A stretch of DNA of 64,000 nt from Pseudomonas anuradhapurensis (GCF_014269225.2 NZ_CP077097.1:3669001-3733000), one strand, 5' to 3'; positions 26,467 to 37,818 are shown, counted from the stretch's first letter. Numbers and translations are program-made. The notes: generated by a model from the letters alone, not told the origin.

Positions 26467-26805
26467 TCAACCGGTCAAAATACGTTGCTGCTCACCCCGG
26501 TAGAAATGTTGTACTTCAAGGAACTCCCGATCGATACGGGTGATCAGGTCTTCAATGCCATACAGCGGGGGCCGCCGCGCGCGCTCCTCCAGCTGCTGGC
26601 ACAGGCGGGCCAAGGCAACGGCGCCCATGTTGCTGCTGCTGCCCTTGAAGCTGTGCGCGACCGTACTGAGTTCCTCGGCACTTCTGGCCGCGTGCAACTG
26701 GCTCAGGCGCCGCTCGGAATCGTCGAGGAAGGTCTGCACCAGTTGCAGATAGCCATCCTCCATGACTTCACGCAGGTCGCTGAGTACCTTTTGGTCAATA
26801 TGCAT
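26467..26805 (-). CDS. hptB: Histidine phosphotransfer protein HptB
   Basis: The 112-residue Hpt protein has phospho-acceptor His51 in AHSFKGSSSNMGA. In P. aeruginosa HptB passes phosphate from hybrid sensor kinases to HsbR, which then controls HsbA. The ATG at 26805 (MHIDQKVLSDL) is the conserved start. It lies 58 bp after hsbR in the same direction, completing the HsbA-HsbR-HptB set. Confidence 0.88.
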   Translation of the reverse strand: MHIDQKVLSDLREVMEDGYLQLVQTFLDDSERRLSQLHAARSAEELSTVAHSFKGSSSNMGAVALARLCQQLEERARRPPLYGIEDLITRIDREFLEVQHFYRGEQQRILTG

Positions 26806-26863
26806 GTCAGTCACTTGTTCACTCCCTTGATCAAGCCAGATTATGCCCGAGCCAGCCCATGGC

Positions 26864-28555
26864 TCACCAGACGAACTCCACCTGCGCGCAGCGCCCGCCT
26901 TCGCTCCAGCGCGCACTGCTGGCCAGCCGCTGGACCAGGTTCAGCCCACGCCCACTCAGGCGCCGCTCCAGCGCTGGCTGCGCCAGCGTCCGCTGCACAT
27001 CGAACCCGGCACCGCTGTCGCGAACCTCGATCATCAGACGCCCGCCGTCGCCAAGCGGTTCAACCTTGAACTGGATACGCACGTAGCCGTCGGTCAGTTG
27101 CATCAGGCGCCGCGCGCGTTCCTCATAGTAGGCGGCAAAACCCTGGACATCGCGCTTGAGCCGCGAGTCCAGGCCCAGCACGCCGTGCTCCAGGGCGTTG
27201 GAATACAGCTCGCTGAGCACGCTGTGCAGGTTGCCGGTACGCGCCCGCAGGCCATGGATTTCCTGCAATAACTGCACCAGATAGGGCACCGGGTCGAAGC
27301 GCTTGAGGCTCTCGCCGCGCACCTCGAACTGCAACGACCAGTCCAGCGGGCTGGAGCGGCCGCTGTCAGAGTAGAGGGTCGGCGCCGGTACCCGTTCCTC
27401 GGCGCTGAACATGCGAATGTCGCACAGGCTGATGTCATCGCGCGGGCGCCCGCCAAAGCGCTCCAGGGCCTGCATCACTTCGTCGAACAGGCGCGCCGGG
27501 TCACGGTTGTCGGCCAGCACCTCGTGCAGGCGCTGCACGCCGAACAGCCGCTCCTGGTCGTCGGCGGTATCGATCACGCCATCCGATAGCAGCAGCACGC
27601 GCTCGCCCGGCGCCAGCGGCAGCACCTCGGTGGTATCGTCGAAACGCTCGGCGGGCAGAATACCCAGCGGCAGGTGTCGCGAACGCAACGCCGACAACAC
27701 CTGCCCCTGCACCGACAGGCGATAGCCATCGGGCATGCCGCCGTTCCACACTTCCACCGAACCGCGCTGCATGTTGAGGTCGAGCAGCAGCGCACAACAG
27801 AACATGTCCACCGGCAGGATGCGTTTGAGCTTGGCGTTCATCTCGCGCAGGATCTGCGCGATGCCATAGCCCTTGGCGGTCATGCCATAGAACACTTCAG
27901 CCAGCGGCATGGCGCCGACCGCCGCCGGCAGACCATGCCCGGTGAAATCACCGAGCAGCACGCGCATGTCACCGGACGGCGTGAAAGCAGCCAGCATCAG
28001 GTCGCCATTGAACAGCGCATAAGGCGACTGCAGGTAGCGGATGTTGGGCGCGGCCAGGCAGCCGGAGTGGGCCACCTTGTCGAATACCGCCTTGGCTACC
28101 CGCTGCTCGTTGAGCAGATGGTGATGATGCCCGGCAATCTGGTCGCGCTGCTCCAGCACGGTGGCCTGCAACCGGCGCAAGCGGTCCATGGCGCGGATCT
28201 TGGCGCCGAGAATCACCGCACTGTAGGGTTTGGCCATGAAGTCATCGCCACCAGCCTCAAGGCAGCGCACCAGGCCCTCTTCTTCGTTGAGCGATGTCAG
28301 GAAAATGATCGGCACCAGCGCTTCGCCGGCCAAGGTCTTGATCTGCCGTGCCGCCTCGAAGCCATCCATCACCGGCATCAGCGCATCCAGCAGCACCAGT
28401 TGCGGACGCCGCTCGATGAACAGCGCCACCGCCTGCTCGCCGTTTTCCGCCGTGACCACCTGATGCCCCTGCCGGCGGACGATCTGCGCCAGCAGCAGGC
28501 GGTCGGCGGCCCCGTCCTCGGCGACCAGCACGGTCAACACCTGTTCGGCCGGCAT
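26864..28555 (-). CDS. hsbR: Response regulator HsbR (receiver, PP2C phosphatase, anti-sigma kinase)
   Basis: The 563-residue three-domain protein has an N-terminal receiver (phospho Asp57 in LVLLDALMPVMDG) and a PP2C/SpoIIE-type phosphatase (about 185-380: GDFTGHGLPAAVG, LLLSDGVIDTADD). The C-terminal HATPase of the RsbW class contains LSELYSNALEHGVL and GRGLNLVQRLA. In P. aeruginosa HsbR acts as kinase or phosphatase on HsbA, set by HptB, linking swarming, flagella and biofilm. The start is ATG at 28555, nine bases after the hsbA stop; TTG at 28567 is an alternative. Confidence 0.9.
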   Translation of the reverse strand: MPAEQVLTVLVAEDGAADRLLLAQIVRRQGHQVVTAENGEQAVALFIERRPQLVLLDALMPVMDGFEAARQIKTLAGEALVPIIFLTSLNEEEGLVRCLEAGGDDFMAKPYSAVILGAKIRAMDRLRRLQATVLEQRDQIAGHHHHLLNEQRVAKAVFDKVAHSGCLAAPNIRYLQSPYALFNGDLMLAAFTPSGDMRVLLGDFTGHGLPAAVGAMPLAEVFYGMTAKGYGIAQILREMNAKLKRILPVDMFCCALLLDLNMQRGSVEVWNGGMPDGYRLSVQGQVLSALRSRHLPLGILPAERFDDTTEVLPLAPGERVLLLSDGVIDTADDQERLFGVQRLHEVLADNRDPARLFDEVMQALERFGGRPRDDISLCDIRMFSAEERVPAPTLYSDSGRSSPLDWSLQFEVRGESLKRFDPVPYLVQLLQEIHGLRARTGNLHSVLSELYSNALEHGVLGLDSRLKRDVQGFAAYYEERARRLMQLTDGYVRIQFKVEPLGDGGRLMIEVRDSGAGFDVQRTLAQPALERRLSGRGLNLVQRLASSARWSEGGRCAQVEFVW

Positions 28556-28563
28556 GTCGGCGC

Positions 28564-28869
28564 TCAACTGATATCGAAGAGTTTTTCGAAATTGGAGATG
28601 GCGAGGATCTTGCGGACATCGGAGCTGGCATGTACCACGCGCACATCCGAATCATCACCTCCGGCATGGTCGCGCAGCAACAGCAGCATGCCGAGCGCGG
28701 AACTGTCGAGGTAGGTGGTTTCCTTCAAGTCAACCACCACCGAATCGGGCCGGCTGGGCTGACGCTCGTAGGCGTCACGAAATTCCTGGTGCTTGCCGAA
28801 ATCGAAGCGTCCCTTGATCTTGATGGTCAGTTTTTTCCCGTCCTGCGAAAAATCAGTCTCGACTGCCAT
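28564..28869 (-). CDS. hsbA: Anti-anti-sigma factor HsbA (STAS domain)
   Basis: This 101-residue STAS protein has the phosphorylatable Ser pair at 56-57 in TYLDSSALGMLLLLRDHAGG. In P. aeruginosa unphosphorylated HsbA binds the anti-sigma factor FlgM and favours flagellar gene expression, while phosphorylated HsbA favours c-di-GMP signalling through HsbD. It is followed closely by hsbR. About 105 bp separate it from fliJ, containing a possible FliA -10. Confidence 0.9.
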   Translation of the reverse strand: MAVETDFSQDGKKLTIKIKGRFDFGKHQEFRDAYERQPSRPDSVVVDLKETTYLDSSALGMLLLLRDHAGGDDSDVRVVHASSDVRKILAISNFEKLFDIS

Positions 28870-28949
28870 GCTAGCGATTCCTTCGATGATGGCGGATGCA
28901 GCTCCTTAAAGGTTTAGCAGGCGCTGGCGGGAGAGGCAAGCTCATGCCT

Positions 28950-28957
28950 TTATCGGC
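28950..28957 (-). promoter_or_regulatory. Possible sigma-28 -10 element upstream of hsbA
   Basis: GCCGATAA, an exact FliA -10, lies about 80 bp before hsbA in the fliJ-hsbA gap. No TAAA -35 is present at the right distance, so function is doubtful. Confidence 0.3.
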
Positions 28958-28974
28958 CCTATCGCCGGCATAGG

Positions 28975-29427
28975 CTATAGGTGATTCTGCCGCGGCAGAC
29001 GCTGGGACAATTCATCGAGCAGGCGCTGTTCACGCTTGTCTTCGGCGCGCCGGGCTTCTTCCTGGTAACGCTGCACCAGCTTGCGCAAGCCCTCCACCCG
29101 GGCATAGGCCTGCTGCCAGGTACCACGGGCGTTGTTGAGGTTGTTCTGGTGCCAGGCCAGGCTCTGCCGCTGCTGGGTCATGGCCGTTTCCAGCTGGCCG
29201 AGGAAACGCTGGTAGTTGACCAGCCAGTTGCCATTGACCCCCTGCCCGCCACGGTTGATCCACTGCAGCTGGTAATCCTCACGGAACCGTTCGAGCTCGG
29301 CCAGCTTGGCCTGGGCGGTAGCCACCAGCTGCTGGAAATGCCCAAGGCGCTGAGCCGCCTTGCGCTCGGCCTCCTCGGCCATGGCCACCACCGGCGCCAG
29401 GCGCGCGGCGCGTCCGGGCTGCGCCAT
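28975..29427 (-). CDS. fliJ: Flagellar export protein FliJ
   Basis: The 150-residue, almost wholly helical coiled-coil protein is rich in Gln, Arg and Ala (ERKAAQRLGHFQQLVATAQAKLAELERF). FliJ sits like an axle in the FliI ATPase ring and links it to FlhA. The start follows the fliI stop by six bases. It is the last flagellar gene of the fliEFGHIJ series. Confidence 0.92.
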   Translation of the reverse strand: MAQPGRAARLAPVVAMAEEAERKAAQRLGHFQQLVATAQAKLAELERFREDYQLQWINRGGQGVNGNWLVNYQRFLGQLETAMTQQRQSLAWHQNNLNNARGTWQQAYARVEGLRKLVQRYQEEARRAEDKREQRLLDELSQRLPRQNHL

Positions 29428-29433
29428 GGCCTA

Positions 29434-30789
29434 TCAGCCCGCCGGGGGCGTGAAGATCGCCCCCAACTGTTCGCGGCTTTGCGCCATGCTCACGTTCTCC
29501 CGCAGGCCCTGGCGCAGGAATTCCACCATCTGCGATTGCAGGGCGATGGCCAGGTCGGTTTCCGGGTCGCCACCAGCGACGTAGGCACCCACGCTGATCA
29601 GGTCGCGGCTCTGCGAGAGGCGCGACCACAACTGCTTGAGCTTCTGCGCCTGGCGCAGATGGTCGGCATCGACCACCTGGGGCATGACCCGGCTGATCGA
29701 GGCTTCGATGTCGATCGCCGGGTAATGGCCTTCCTCGGCCAGCCGCCGCGACAGCACGAAGTGGCCATCGAGCACGCCGCGCGCCGAGTCGGCAATCGGG
29801 TCCTGCTGGTCGTCGCCTTCGGACAGCACGGTGTAGAACGCGGTGATCGAACCACCGCCCGGCTCGCCGTTGCCCGCGCGTTCAACCAGCTTGGGCAGCT
29901 TGGCGAACACCGACGGCGGGTAACCCCGGGTGGCCGGCGGCTCGCCAATGGCCAGGGCGATTTCCCGCTGGGCCTGGGCGAAACGGGTCAGCGAGTCCAT
30001 CAGCAACAGCACGTTCTTGCCCTTGTCGCGGAAGTACTCGGCAATGCGCGTGCAGTACATCGCGGCGCGCAGGCGCATCAATGGCGCATCGTCGGCGGGC
30101 GAAGCCACCACCACCGAACGCTTGAGGCCTTCTTCACCGAGGATATGCTCGATGAATTCCTTCACCTCGCGGCCACGCTCGCCGATCAGGCCGACCACGA
30201 TGATCTCGGCTTCGGTGAAGCGGGTCATCATGCCCAGCAGCACCGATTTACCCACGCCGGTACCGGCGAACAGACCCAGACGCTGGCCACGGCCAACCGT
30301 CAGCAGCCCGTTGATACTGCGAATACCTACATCAAGCGGCTTGCTGATGGGGTCGCGGTTGAGCGGGTTGATCACCGGCCCGTCCATCGGCACCCAGTCC
30401 TCGGCCTTCATCCCGCCCTTGCCATCCAGCGGGCGGCCGGCGCCGTCGAGCACCCGGCCGAGCATGCTCATGCCCATCGGCAGGCGACCGCTGTCGCCCA
30501 GCGGCACCACCCGGGCGCCCGGGGCGATGCCGACGATGCTGCCAACCGGCATGAGGAACACCTTGGGCCCGGCAAAGCCCATGACTTCGGCCTCGACCTG
30601 CACCGGGTGGTAGCTGTCGTCGTTGATCACCAGGCAGCGGGTGCCAACCGCTGCGCGCAGGCCTTCGGCTTCCAGCGTGAGGCCGACCATGCGCAGCAGG
30701 CGGCCTTCGACCACGGGCTGGACTGGCAGCTCGATGGCTTCGGCATAACCGCCCAGGCGCTTGCCGAAGCTGGTGCGCTCAAGCTTCAT
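29434..30789 (-). CDS. fliI: Flagellum-specific ATPase FliI
   Basis: The 451-residue F1-beta-like ATPase has a P-loop [15 protein letters not shown] and signatures [44 protein letters not shown] and [17 protein letters not shown]. It energises unloading of export substrates. The start ATG at 30789 ([15 protein letters not shown]) is conserved; it overlaps the end of fliH by 11 bp. Confidence 0.97.
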   Translation of the reverse strand: MKLERTSFGKRLGGYAEAIELPVQPVVEGRLLRMVGLTLEAEGLRAAVGTRCLVINDDSYHPVQVEAEVMGFAGPKVFLMPVGSIVGIAPGARVVPLGDSGRLPMGMSMLGRVLDGAGRPLDGKGGMKAEDWVPMDGPVINPLNRDPISKPLDVGIRSINGLLTVGRGQRLGLFAGTGVGKSVLLGMMTRFTEAEIIVVGLIGERGREVKEFIEHILGEEGLKRSVVVASPADDAPLMRLRAAMYCTRIAEYFRDKGKNVLLLMDSLTRFAQAQREIALAIGEPPATRGYPPSVFAKLPKLVERAGNGEPGGGSITAFYTVLSEGDDQQDPIADSARGVLDGHFVLSRRLAEEGHYPAIDIEASISRVMPQVVDADHLRQAQKLKQLWSRLSQSRDLISVGAYVAGGDPETDLAIALQSQMVEFLRQGLRENVSMAQSREQLGAIFTPPAG

Positions 30790-31549
30790 CGGAGCTGGCC
30801 AGGTCGACGGCGATATCCGCCGCCGCCGGATGCAGGGAATGGTCATGCAAGCGGTCGAACAGTTGCGCCACGGCTTTTTCGATACGGGTTTCCATGCTGG
30901 CGTCGATGCGGCTGTGAGCGGTCTCGATGCGACAGCCGCCAGGGAGCAGTGCGCTGTCTTCGAGCAGCCGCCAGGTTTCCTCATGCCGTTCGCGCAGCGC
31001 CTTGACCAGCTCGAAGTCCTGCGGATTGAGGTGAATACGGATGTTGTCGGCGCCCATCGGCAGCAGTTTGAGCGCCTCGCGCAATACCTGGGTGATGTGA
31101 CTGGAATCGCCGCGCAGATCGCGACCGATCACCTGGCGGGCCATGTGCGCCACCAGGTGAACAACCGATTTCTCGATTTGCGTATCCTGTTCGGCGATAG
31201 GCTCCATCAGGTTGATCATCAACCGATCGAGGCTTTCCAGCTTGGCTTTCAGGGCCTCTTCGGCTTCCTGGCGAACCTTCAGCTGGGTGCTGTGGAAGCC
31301 CTCGCGCTCGCCGGTGGCGAAGCCCTCGTTGTAGGCCTCCTGGCGGATGGCCTCGAGCTCTTCCAGGGTCAACGGCTGGACTTCTTCCAGCGGCACTTCC
31401 TCGACTTCGTCCTCGATGACTTCGGGTTCCGGCTCCGGTTCGGGCTCGGGCTCCGGTTGCGGATCGAAGCTGGGCAGCGCCCACACGTCCACGCCCTCGA
31501 GGTCGCGGGCGCGGATCAGGTCGCTGGGGTGATGTTCTTTGGTGGGCAT
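30779..31549 (-). CDS. fliH: Flagellar export apparatus negative regulator FliH
   Basis: The 256-residue protein has an acidic [12 protein letters not shown] tract (about 32-42) and an [10 protein letters not shown] segment. It continues into a helical middle ([33 protein letters not shown]) and a C-terminal FliI-binding domain. FliH acts as the stalk tying FliI to FliN. It overlaps fliI but lies about 200 bp from fliG, a gap filled by a REP pair. Confidence 0.94.
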   Translation of the reverse strand: MPTKEHHPSDLIRARDLEGVDVWALPSFDPQPEPEPEPEPEPEVIEDEVEEVPLEEVQPLTLEELEAIRQEAYNEGFATGEREGFHSTQLKVRQEAEEALKAKLESLDRLMINLMEPIAEQDTQIEKSVVHLVAHMARQVIGRDLRGDSSHITQVLREALKLLPMGADNIRIHLNPQDFELVKALRERHEETWRLLEDSALLPGGCRIETAHSRIDASMETRIEKAVAQLFDRLHDHSLHPAAADIAVDLASSDEA

Positions 31550-31591
31550 GTTTTAAGGTACTCAAAAGCCATCAGCAACCAACGCGCCCCC

Positions 31592-31706
31592 GTAGGAGCG
31601 GCCTTGTGTCGCGAAAGGGCTGCGGCGCAGCCCCGGCGAGCGTTGCGGTGTAGCTGAAATCCAGGGGCCGCTTGGCGGCCCTTTCGCGACACAAGGCCGC
31701 TCCTAC
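31592..31706. repeat. Perfect 29-bp inverted REP pair between fliH and fliG
   Basis: Two identical 29-bp arms (core GTAGGAGCGGCCTTGTGTCG) face each other across 57 bp. This is a second REP type, unlike those at 7749 and 25056. It lies inside what is normally one operon, so it could reduce or stabilise the upstream fliEFG part of the transcript relative to fliHIJ. Confidence 0.88.
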
Positions 31707-31751
31707 AGGGGCGCGGCGCCTGATTGACAGCGGAGCGCGTCGCCTGGTGAA

Positions 31752-32771
31752 TCAGATCATTTCCTCGGCGCCCTTGCCACCGAGCACGATCTCGCCGGCC
31801 TCGGCCATGCGGCGGGCGATGGTGAGGATTTCCTTCTGCGCCGTTTCCACGTCGCTGACTCGCACCGGCCCCTTGGCTTCCAGGTCGTCACGTAGCAGCT
31901 CGGAGGCACGCTTGGACATGTTCTTGAAAATCTTGTCCTTGACCCGCTCGTCGGCGCCCTTGAGCGACACCACCAGCACGTCGGACGACACTTCGCGCAA
32001 CAGCGCCTGGATGCCACGGTCGTCGACGTCGGCCAGGTTGTTGAAGACGAACATCAGGTCCTCGATCTGCTCCGACAGGTCGCTGTCGATTTCGCGGATC
32101 GCGTCCATCAGTGCACCTTCGACCGAGCTGTCGAGGAAGTTCATGATGTCGGCCGCACGCTTGATACCGCCCAAGGTGGTGCGCGCCGCATTGGAGTTGC
32201 CCGAGAACTGCTTCTCGAGGATCTGGTTCAGCTCCTTCAGCGCCGCCGGTTGCACGGTATTGAGCGACGACACGCGCAGGACGATGTCCAGGCGCACCTT
32301 GTGGTCGAAGTTGCTCAGCACTTCACCTGCCTGGTCGGGGTCGAGGTAGGCAACCACGATGGCCTGGATCTGCGGGTGCTCGTAGCGGATCACGTCGGCC
32401 ACGGCACGCGGCTCCATCCACTTGAGGCTGTCCAGGCCGCTGGTGTTGCCACCGAGCAGGATGCGGTCGACCAGGCCGTTGGCCTTGTCTTCGCCCAGGG
32501 CCTGGTTGAGCATCTTGCGGATGTAGGCGTCGGAACCGACACCCAGGCTGGTCTGGTCGCCGACGATCTCGACGAACTCGCTCATCACCTGCTCGACCTG
32601 GTCACGGTGCACATTGCCCATCTGCGCCATGGCCACACCGACCCGCTGCACTTCCTTGGGCCCCATGTGGCGCAGCACCTGGGCCGCATCGGTCTCGCCC
32701 AGCGAGAGCAGGAGGATCGCCGCCTTGTCGACGCGGCTCAGCTTGGCGGTAACGGCTCGGTTATCACTCAT
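31752..32771 (-). CDS. fliG: Flagellar motor switch protein FliG
   Basis: The 339-residue protein has three ARM-like domains: the N-terminal FliF-binding domain, the middle domain with the EHPQ motif (RYEHPQIQAIVVAYLDPDQAGEVL), and the C-terminal torque domain (EDLMFVFNNLADVDDRGIQALLREV) whose charged residues meet the stators. It overlaps fliF by 8 bp. Confidence 0.97.
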   Translation of the reverse strand: MSDNRAVTAKLSRVDKAAILLLSLGETDAAQVLRHMGPKEVQRVGVAMAQMGNVHRDQVEQVMSEFVEIVGDQTSLGVGSDAYIRKMLNQALGEDKANGLVDRILLGGNTSGLDSLKWMEPRAVADVIRYEHPQIQAIVVAYLDPDQAGEVLSNFDHKVRLDIVLRVSSLNTVQPAALKELNQILEKQFSGNSNAARTTLGGIKRAADIMNFLDSSVEGALMDAIREIDSDLSEQIEDLMFVFNNLADVDDRGIQALLREVSSDVLVVSLKGADERVKDKIFKNMSKRASELLRDDLEAKGPVRVSDVETAQKEILTIARRMAEAGEIVLGGKGAEEMI

Positions 32772-34542
32772 CGGCGTTGATCCACTCTTTCACGACCTGG
32801 GCCACACGGCCCGGGTCTTCGGCCACCAGGCCTTTGATTGCGTTGAGCTGCGCCTCGTAGCCCTCGGTCGGGCTAGGCAGCAGAATGCTTGTCGGGCCAC
32901 CCAGAGTGACGCGGTCGTTGGCCAGTTCGCCATCCAACCCCACCATGCCGCCCAGCTCCATGTCGCTATCCTGGGCAGCCTGCTTGCCGCCCCCGGTGAT
33001 GTTGTTCAGCACCGGCCGCAGTACACCGAACACCAGCACCAGGATGAACACCACGCCCAGCACCTGCTTGACGATGTCCCAGAACCACGGTTGCTGATAG
33101 AAGGCGATGTCGCTGATTTCCTCGCCACGGTCAGCGGCGAACGGCACGTTGATCACCGTCACGCTGTCGCCACGGCTGGCATCGAAACCGACCGCATCCT
33201 GCACCAGGCGAGTAAACCGCGCCAGGTCCTCGGCGCCCCACGGCGTACGGCTGGTGTCGCCAGTGGCCGGGTCGACCTTGACCTGGTCATCCACCACCAC
33301 CGCTACCGACAGACGGGTCATGCGCCCTTGCTGCTGACGGGTGTGGCTGATAGAACGATCCAGCTCGAAGTTCTTGGTGCTTTGTTGACGCTTGTCCGAC
33401 GGATACGGCGCGAGCATCGGCTGGCCGGTGGCCGGGTCCATGATCTGCTGGCCGTTGGCATCTACCAGCGGCTGGCCGGGCTGGATGGCCGCCGCCGGTG
33501 CGGCGCTGCCACCGGTAGTCTGCGGTGCCGAGGCCGGGCCTGGTGGCTGGTTGCTCAGCGCACCGGGCACGCCCTGCGGGCCCTGGCTGCTGGCACGTTG
33601 TTCGTCAACCGATTGCTCGCTGCGCAGCGCCGGCTGGTCGGGGTTGAACTGCTCGGAGGTGGACTCGACCGCGCTGAAGTCGAGGTCGGCAGACACTTCG
33701 GCCTTGTAGCGGTCATTGCCCAGCACCGGTTGCAGGATGTTGTGCACACGCTGGGTGAGCATGCTCTCTACCCGACGGCTGTAGTCGAACTGCTTGCCGG
33801 CCTGGGTCAGCGCGGTGTCCTGGATCTGCTCGGACAGCAGGTTGCCTTTCTGGTCGACCACGGTGACCTGGGACTTGTCCAGTTCCGGCACGCTGGTCGC
33901 GACCAGGTTGACGATGGCCATCACCTGCCCGGCTTCCAGGGCACGGCCCGGGTACAGCTCGACCAGTACCGAGGCGCTGGGCTTGCGCTCGTCACGCACG
34001 AACACCGAGCTTTTCGGGATGGCCAGATGCACGCGCGCAGCCTTGACGTTGTTCAGGCTGGACACGGTACGCGCCAGTTCGCCTTCCAGGCTGCGGCGGT
34101 AACGGGTGGCTTCCATGAACTGGCTGGTGCCCAGGCCCTGCTCCTTGTCGAGCAGCTCGAAGCCGACATTGCCATCACTCGGCGCCACGCCGGCTGCGGC
34201 CAGTTTCAGGCGCGCACGGGAGAGGTCGTCGGCCTTGACCAGCAGAGCGCCGGAATTGGGCTCGACGTTGTAGGGGATGTCGGCTGCGGCCAGGGTATCC
34301 ATGACCTGCTTGGTGTCCATGCCCGCCAGGCTGCCATACAGCGGGCGGTAATCCGGCTGCTGCGACCACAGCACCACGGCAAAGCCGATCGCCACGCTGG
34401 CGGCCAGGCCGACCAGCAGGCCGACCTGACGCAGCATGGGCATCTGCGCGATGTTTTCCAGAAACGCCATGCCGAACAGCGGCGGCTTGGCCGCGGGCGG
34501 GCCGCTTTTCACGGGGGCGTTGTCGACGACTGCTTCAGCCAT
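32764..34542 (-). CDS. fliF: Flagellar MS-ring protein FliF
   Basis: The 592-residue protein has an N-terminal membrane helix (about 36-60, LRQVGLLVGLAASVAIGFAVVLW) and periplasmic ring-building domains. A Pro/Gly/Ala-rich disordered insert lies near 310-370, then a second helix (about 485-510, IVKQVLGVVFILVLVFGVLRP) and a FliG-binding tail ending VAQVVKEWINADE. It forms the MS ring, the assembly base. It lies 15 bp after fliE. Confidence 0.96.
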   Translation of the reverse strand: MAEAVVDNAPVKSGPPAAKPPLFGMAFLENIAQMPMLRQVGLLVGLAASVAIGFAVVLWSQQPDYRPLYGSLAGMDTKQVMDTLAAADIPYNVEPNSGALLVKADDLSRARLKLAAAGVAPSDGNVGFELLDKEQGLGTSQFMEATRYRRSLEGELARTVSSLNNVKAARVHLAIPKSSVFVRDERKPSASVLVELYPGRALEAGQVMAIVNLVATSVPELDKSQVTVVDQKGNLLSEQIQDTALTQAGKQFDYSRRVESMLTQRVHNILQPVLGNDRYKAEVSADLDFSAVESTSEQFNPDQPALRSEQSVDEQRASSQGPQGVPGALSNQPPGPASAPQTTGGSAAPAAAIQPGQPLVDANGQQIMDPATGQPMLAPYPSDKRQQSTKNFELDRSISHTRQQQGRMTRLSVAVVVDDQVKVDPATGDTSRTPWGAEDLARFTRLVQDAVGFDASRGDSVTVINVPFAADRGEEISDIAFYQQPWFWDIVKQVLGVVFILVLVFGVLRPVLNNITGGGKQAAQDSDMELGGMVGLDGELANDRVTLGGPTSILLPSPTEGYEAQLNAIKGLVAEDPGRVAQVVKEWINADE

Positions 34543-34557
34543 GGATTATGTCCGTCC

Positions 34558-34890
34558 TCAAACCGGCATCTGCATGATGTCCTGGTACGCCTGGACCAGC
34601 TTGTTGCGTACCTGGGTCAGGGCCTGCATCGATACACTGGCCTTTTGCGAAGCGATCATGACGTCAGTCAGGTCGACGCCGCTCTTGCCGATCTCGAAGG
34701 CGTTGGCCAGCTGGGTCGAAGCCTGCTGCGTCTCATGCACCTTGCCGATGGCCTGGCCGAGCATGTCGGCAAAGGTACTCTGCCCCGGCGCCAGCTCAGG
34801 GGCGGCAGCCACCTTGGGCAGCGACATGGCATCGGCCTGCATGGCCCGCATGTCCAACATCAGACGATTGAATTCAACACCTTGGCTCAT
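34558..34890 (-). CDS. fliE: Flagellar hook-basal body adaptor FliE
   Basis: This 110-residue helical protein joins the MS ring to the rod. It ends with the conserved [42 protein letters not shown], cited in parts: [15 protein letters not shown] and [10 protein letters not shown]. It is the first gene of the fliEFGHIJ unit, with a strong sigma-54 promoter about 65 bp upstream. Confidence 0.96.
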   Translation of the reverse strand: MSQGVEFNRLMLDMRAMQADAMSLPKVAAAPELAPGQSTFADMLGQAIGKVHETQQASTQLANAFEIGKSGVDLTDVMIASQKASVSMQALTQVRNKLVQAYQDIMQMPV

Positions 34891-34950
34891 GACCCTTCTC
34901 TCTCCTGCGGCCGCATTTTTTTGACGGGATGCGGCGGATAGCCTACGTAA

Positions 34951-34966
34951 AGCAACAAAGGTGCCA
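34951..34966 (-). promoter_or_regulatory. Sigma-54 promoter of fliE operon
   Basis: The minus strand reads TGGCAC-CTTTG-TTGCT, an essentially perfect -24/-12 element. In the P. aeruginosa-type cascade fliE is activated through FleR with sigma-54. Confidence 0.85.
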
Positions 34967-35074
34967 GCCTTGGAATGTCAGCCAGTTCAGCGTCTGTGCC
35001 GATGGCTTTTTCCTGACGACCAGGCAAGCCAGCGCCCGCAGCAACCGCTCACGGCTTCAGGGCTGCGCTGTACT

Positions 35075-35100
35075 TGTGGGAGCCGGCTTGCCGGTGATGG
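35075..35100. repeat. Single REP-like element after fleR
   Basis: GTGGGAGCCGGCTTGCCGG is a P. putida REP variant, located about 25 bp beyond the fleR stop and upstream of the fliE promoter. The remaining spacer sequence up to the promoter shows no gene. Confidence 0.6.
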
Positions 35101-35124
35101 GGCACGAAGCGGCGCTGCTGGTCT

Positions 35125-36485
<1,361 letters not shown>

Positions 36486-36489
<4 letters not shown>

Positions 36490-37703
36490 GCGCCCTCCGC
36501 CAACTGCCCGTCGATCAACGGCAGCTCTACCCGCACGCAGGTACCACGGCCAACTTTCGAACGCAGGCTGAGGGCGCCCTGGTGCGCGCGCACCACGGCC
36601 TTGACCACGGCCAGGCCCAGGCCGGTGCCAGTGGCCCGGGTAGTCAGAAACGGCTCGCCCAGGCGCCCGAGCAAGTCTGCGTCGATGCCGCTGCCGGCGT
36701 CGCTCACGCACAGGTGCAGGGTGCGCTGGCGACGGAACAGGTGCACCTTCAGCCGCGCCGGGCCGTCGCTGGCCTGCAGGGCATTCTCGATCAGGTTGAG
36801 CAAGGCACCGACCAGGGTATCGCGGTTGCACAGCAACTCGCCCAGGTGGCTGTCGCACTGCCAACGCACGGCATGCCCCTGCACATGCACCTGGGCTGCC
36901 TGCTGCAGCGCCTGGAACAATGCCTTCGGCGTTATCCGCTCACCCAGCGGCAATTCGCCCCGGGCAAACACCAGCATGTCGCGTACCTGGTGCTCCAGTT
37001 CATGCAGGCGCTCTTTCAGGGTGCCGGCAAAACGCAGGCGGGTTTCCGCGTTCAGGTCTTGTTCGGGGTCGGCCAGGTGGCTGGCGTAGAGCATCGCCGC
37101 CGACAGCGGCGTGCGGATCTGGTGGGCCAGCGAGGCGACCATGCGCCCGAGCGACGACAGGCGCTCATGGCGGGCCAACTGGTCTTGCAGGCGACGGGTT
37201 TCAGTCAGGTCGTTGAGCAGCACCAGCTGACCGGGTTCGGCATCCAGCGAGCGGGTGGCAATCGACAGGCGGCGGCCATCACGCAGCGAGACTTCGTGGC
37301 CGTCGTCCTTGCGCGGGGCAAAGCTGCGGGCGATCACCTGGCGCCACAGCTGGCCGATCAGCGGCTCACCGAGCAGTTCACTGGCGGCCGGGTTGGCTTC
37401 ACGCACCAGACCCTGGCCATCGATCACGATCACCCCGCCTGGCAGCAGGTCGAGCAGGTTCTGCAGGCGGTTGGCCAGGCGCTCCTTTTCGCTCAGCTCG
37501 GCAATGCGCTGGGCACTGACGACCGCCAGCTCACCCTTGAGTTCGCTGACCCGCGCTTCGAGCAGGCTGTAGGACTGGCTCAGCTGGCTGGACACCTGAT
37601 TGAACAGGGCAAAGGCTTGTTCGACGCCCTGGCGGCTGTCCTGCTCGACCAGGGATTGCCCCTGCGCAAAGGGGGCTCGGGATACGTGGGCGGCCTGGGG
37701 CAT
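36486..37703 (-). CDS. fleS: Flagellar sensor histidine kinase FleS
   Basis: The 405-residue kinase has no membrane segment. It has a coiled N-terminal region, a PAS domain (about 82-165: LLDLLPGGVIVIDGQGLVREANPAA), a HisKA domain with phospho-His194 (SLAHQIRTPLSAAM) and a HATPase (NLIENALQAS, DAGSGID, TGLGLAVVKAVV). It phosphorylates FleR in response to an unknown cytoplasmic cue, presumably assembly state. Its own sigma-54 promoter lies 54 bp upstream. Confidence 0.95.
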
Positions 37704-37756
37704 CGTGCTCTCTCGCGTGGCTGACCGTCATAAAAACGGTATGTTGCCAGCGGTGT

Positions 37757-37772
37757 AGCAATAGCCGTGCCG
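37757..37772 (-). promoter_or_regulatory. Sigma-54 promoter of fleSR
   Basis: The minus strand reads CGGCACG-GCTA-TTGCT, one mismatch from consensus. It should be the FleQ-dependent promoter that starts the second tier of the cascade. Confidence 0.8.
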
Positions 37773-37818
37773 GAGATGGGGGTTTAGTGCAGGGCGTGGG
37801 TATTGTGGTGGGGCGGAA

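Noticed and set aside
32614..34941. Plus-strand open frame of about 775 codons opposite fliF and fliE
   Set aside because: Same reason: it mirrors the coding frame of fliF, lacks known motifs and has amino-acid bias typical of antisense reading.
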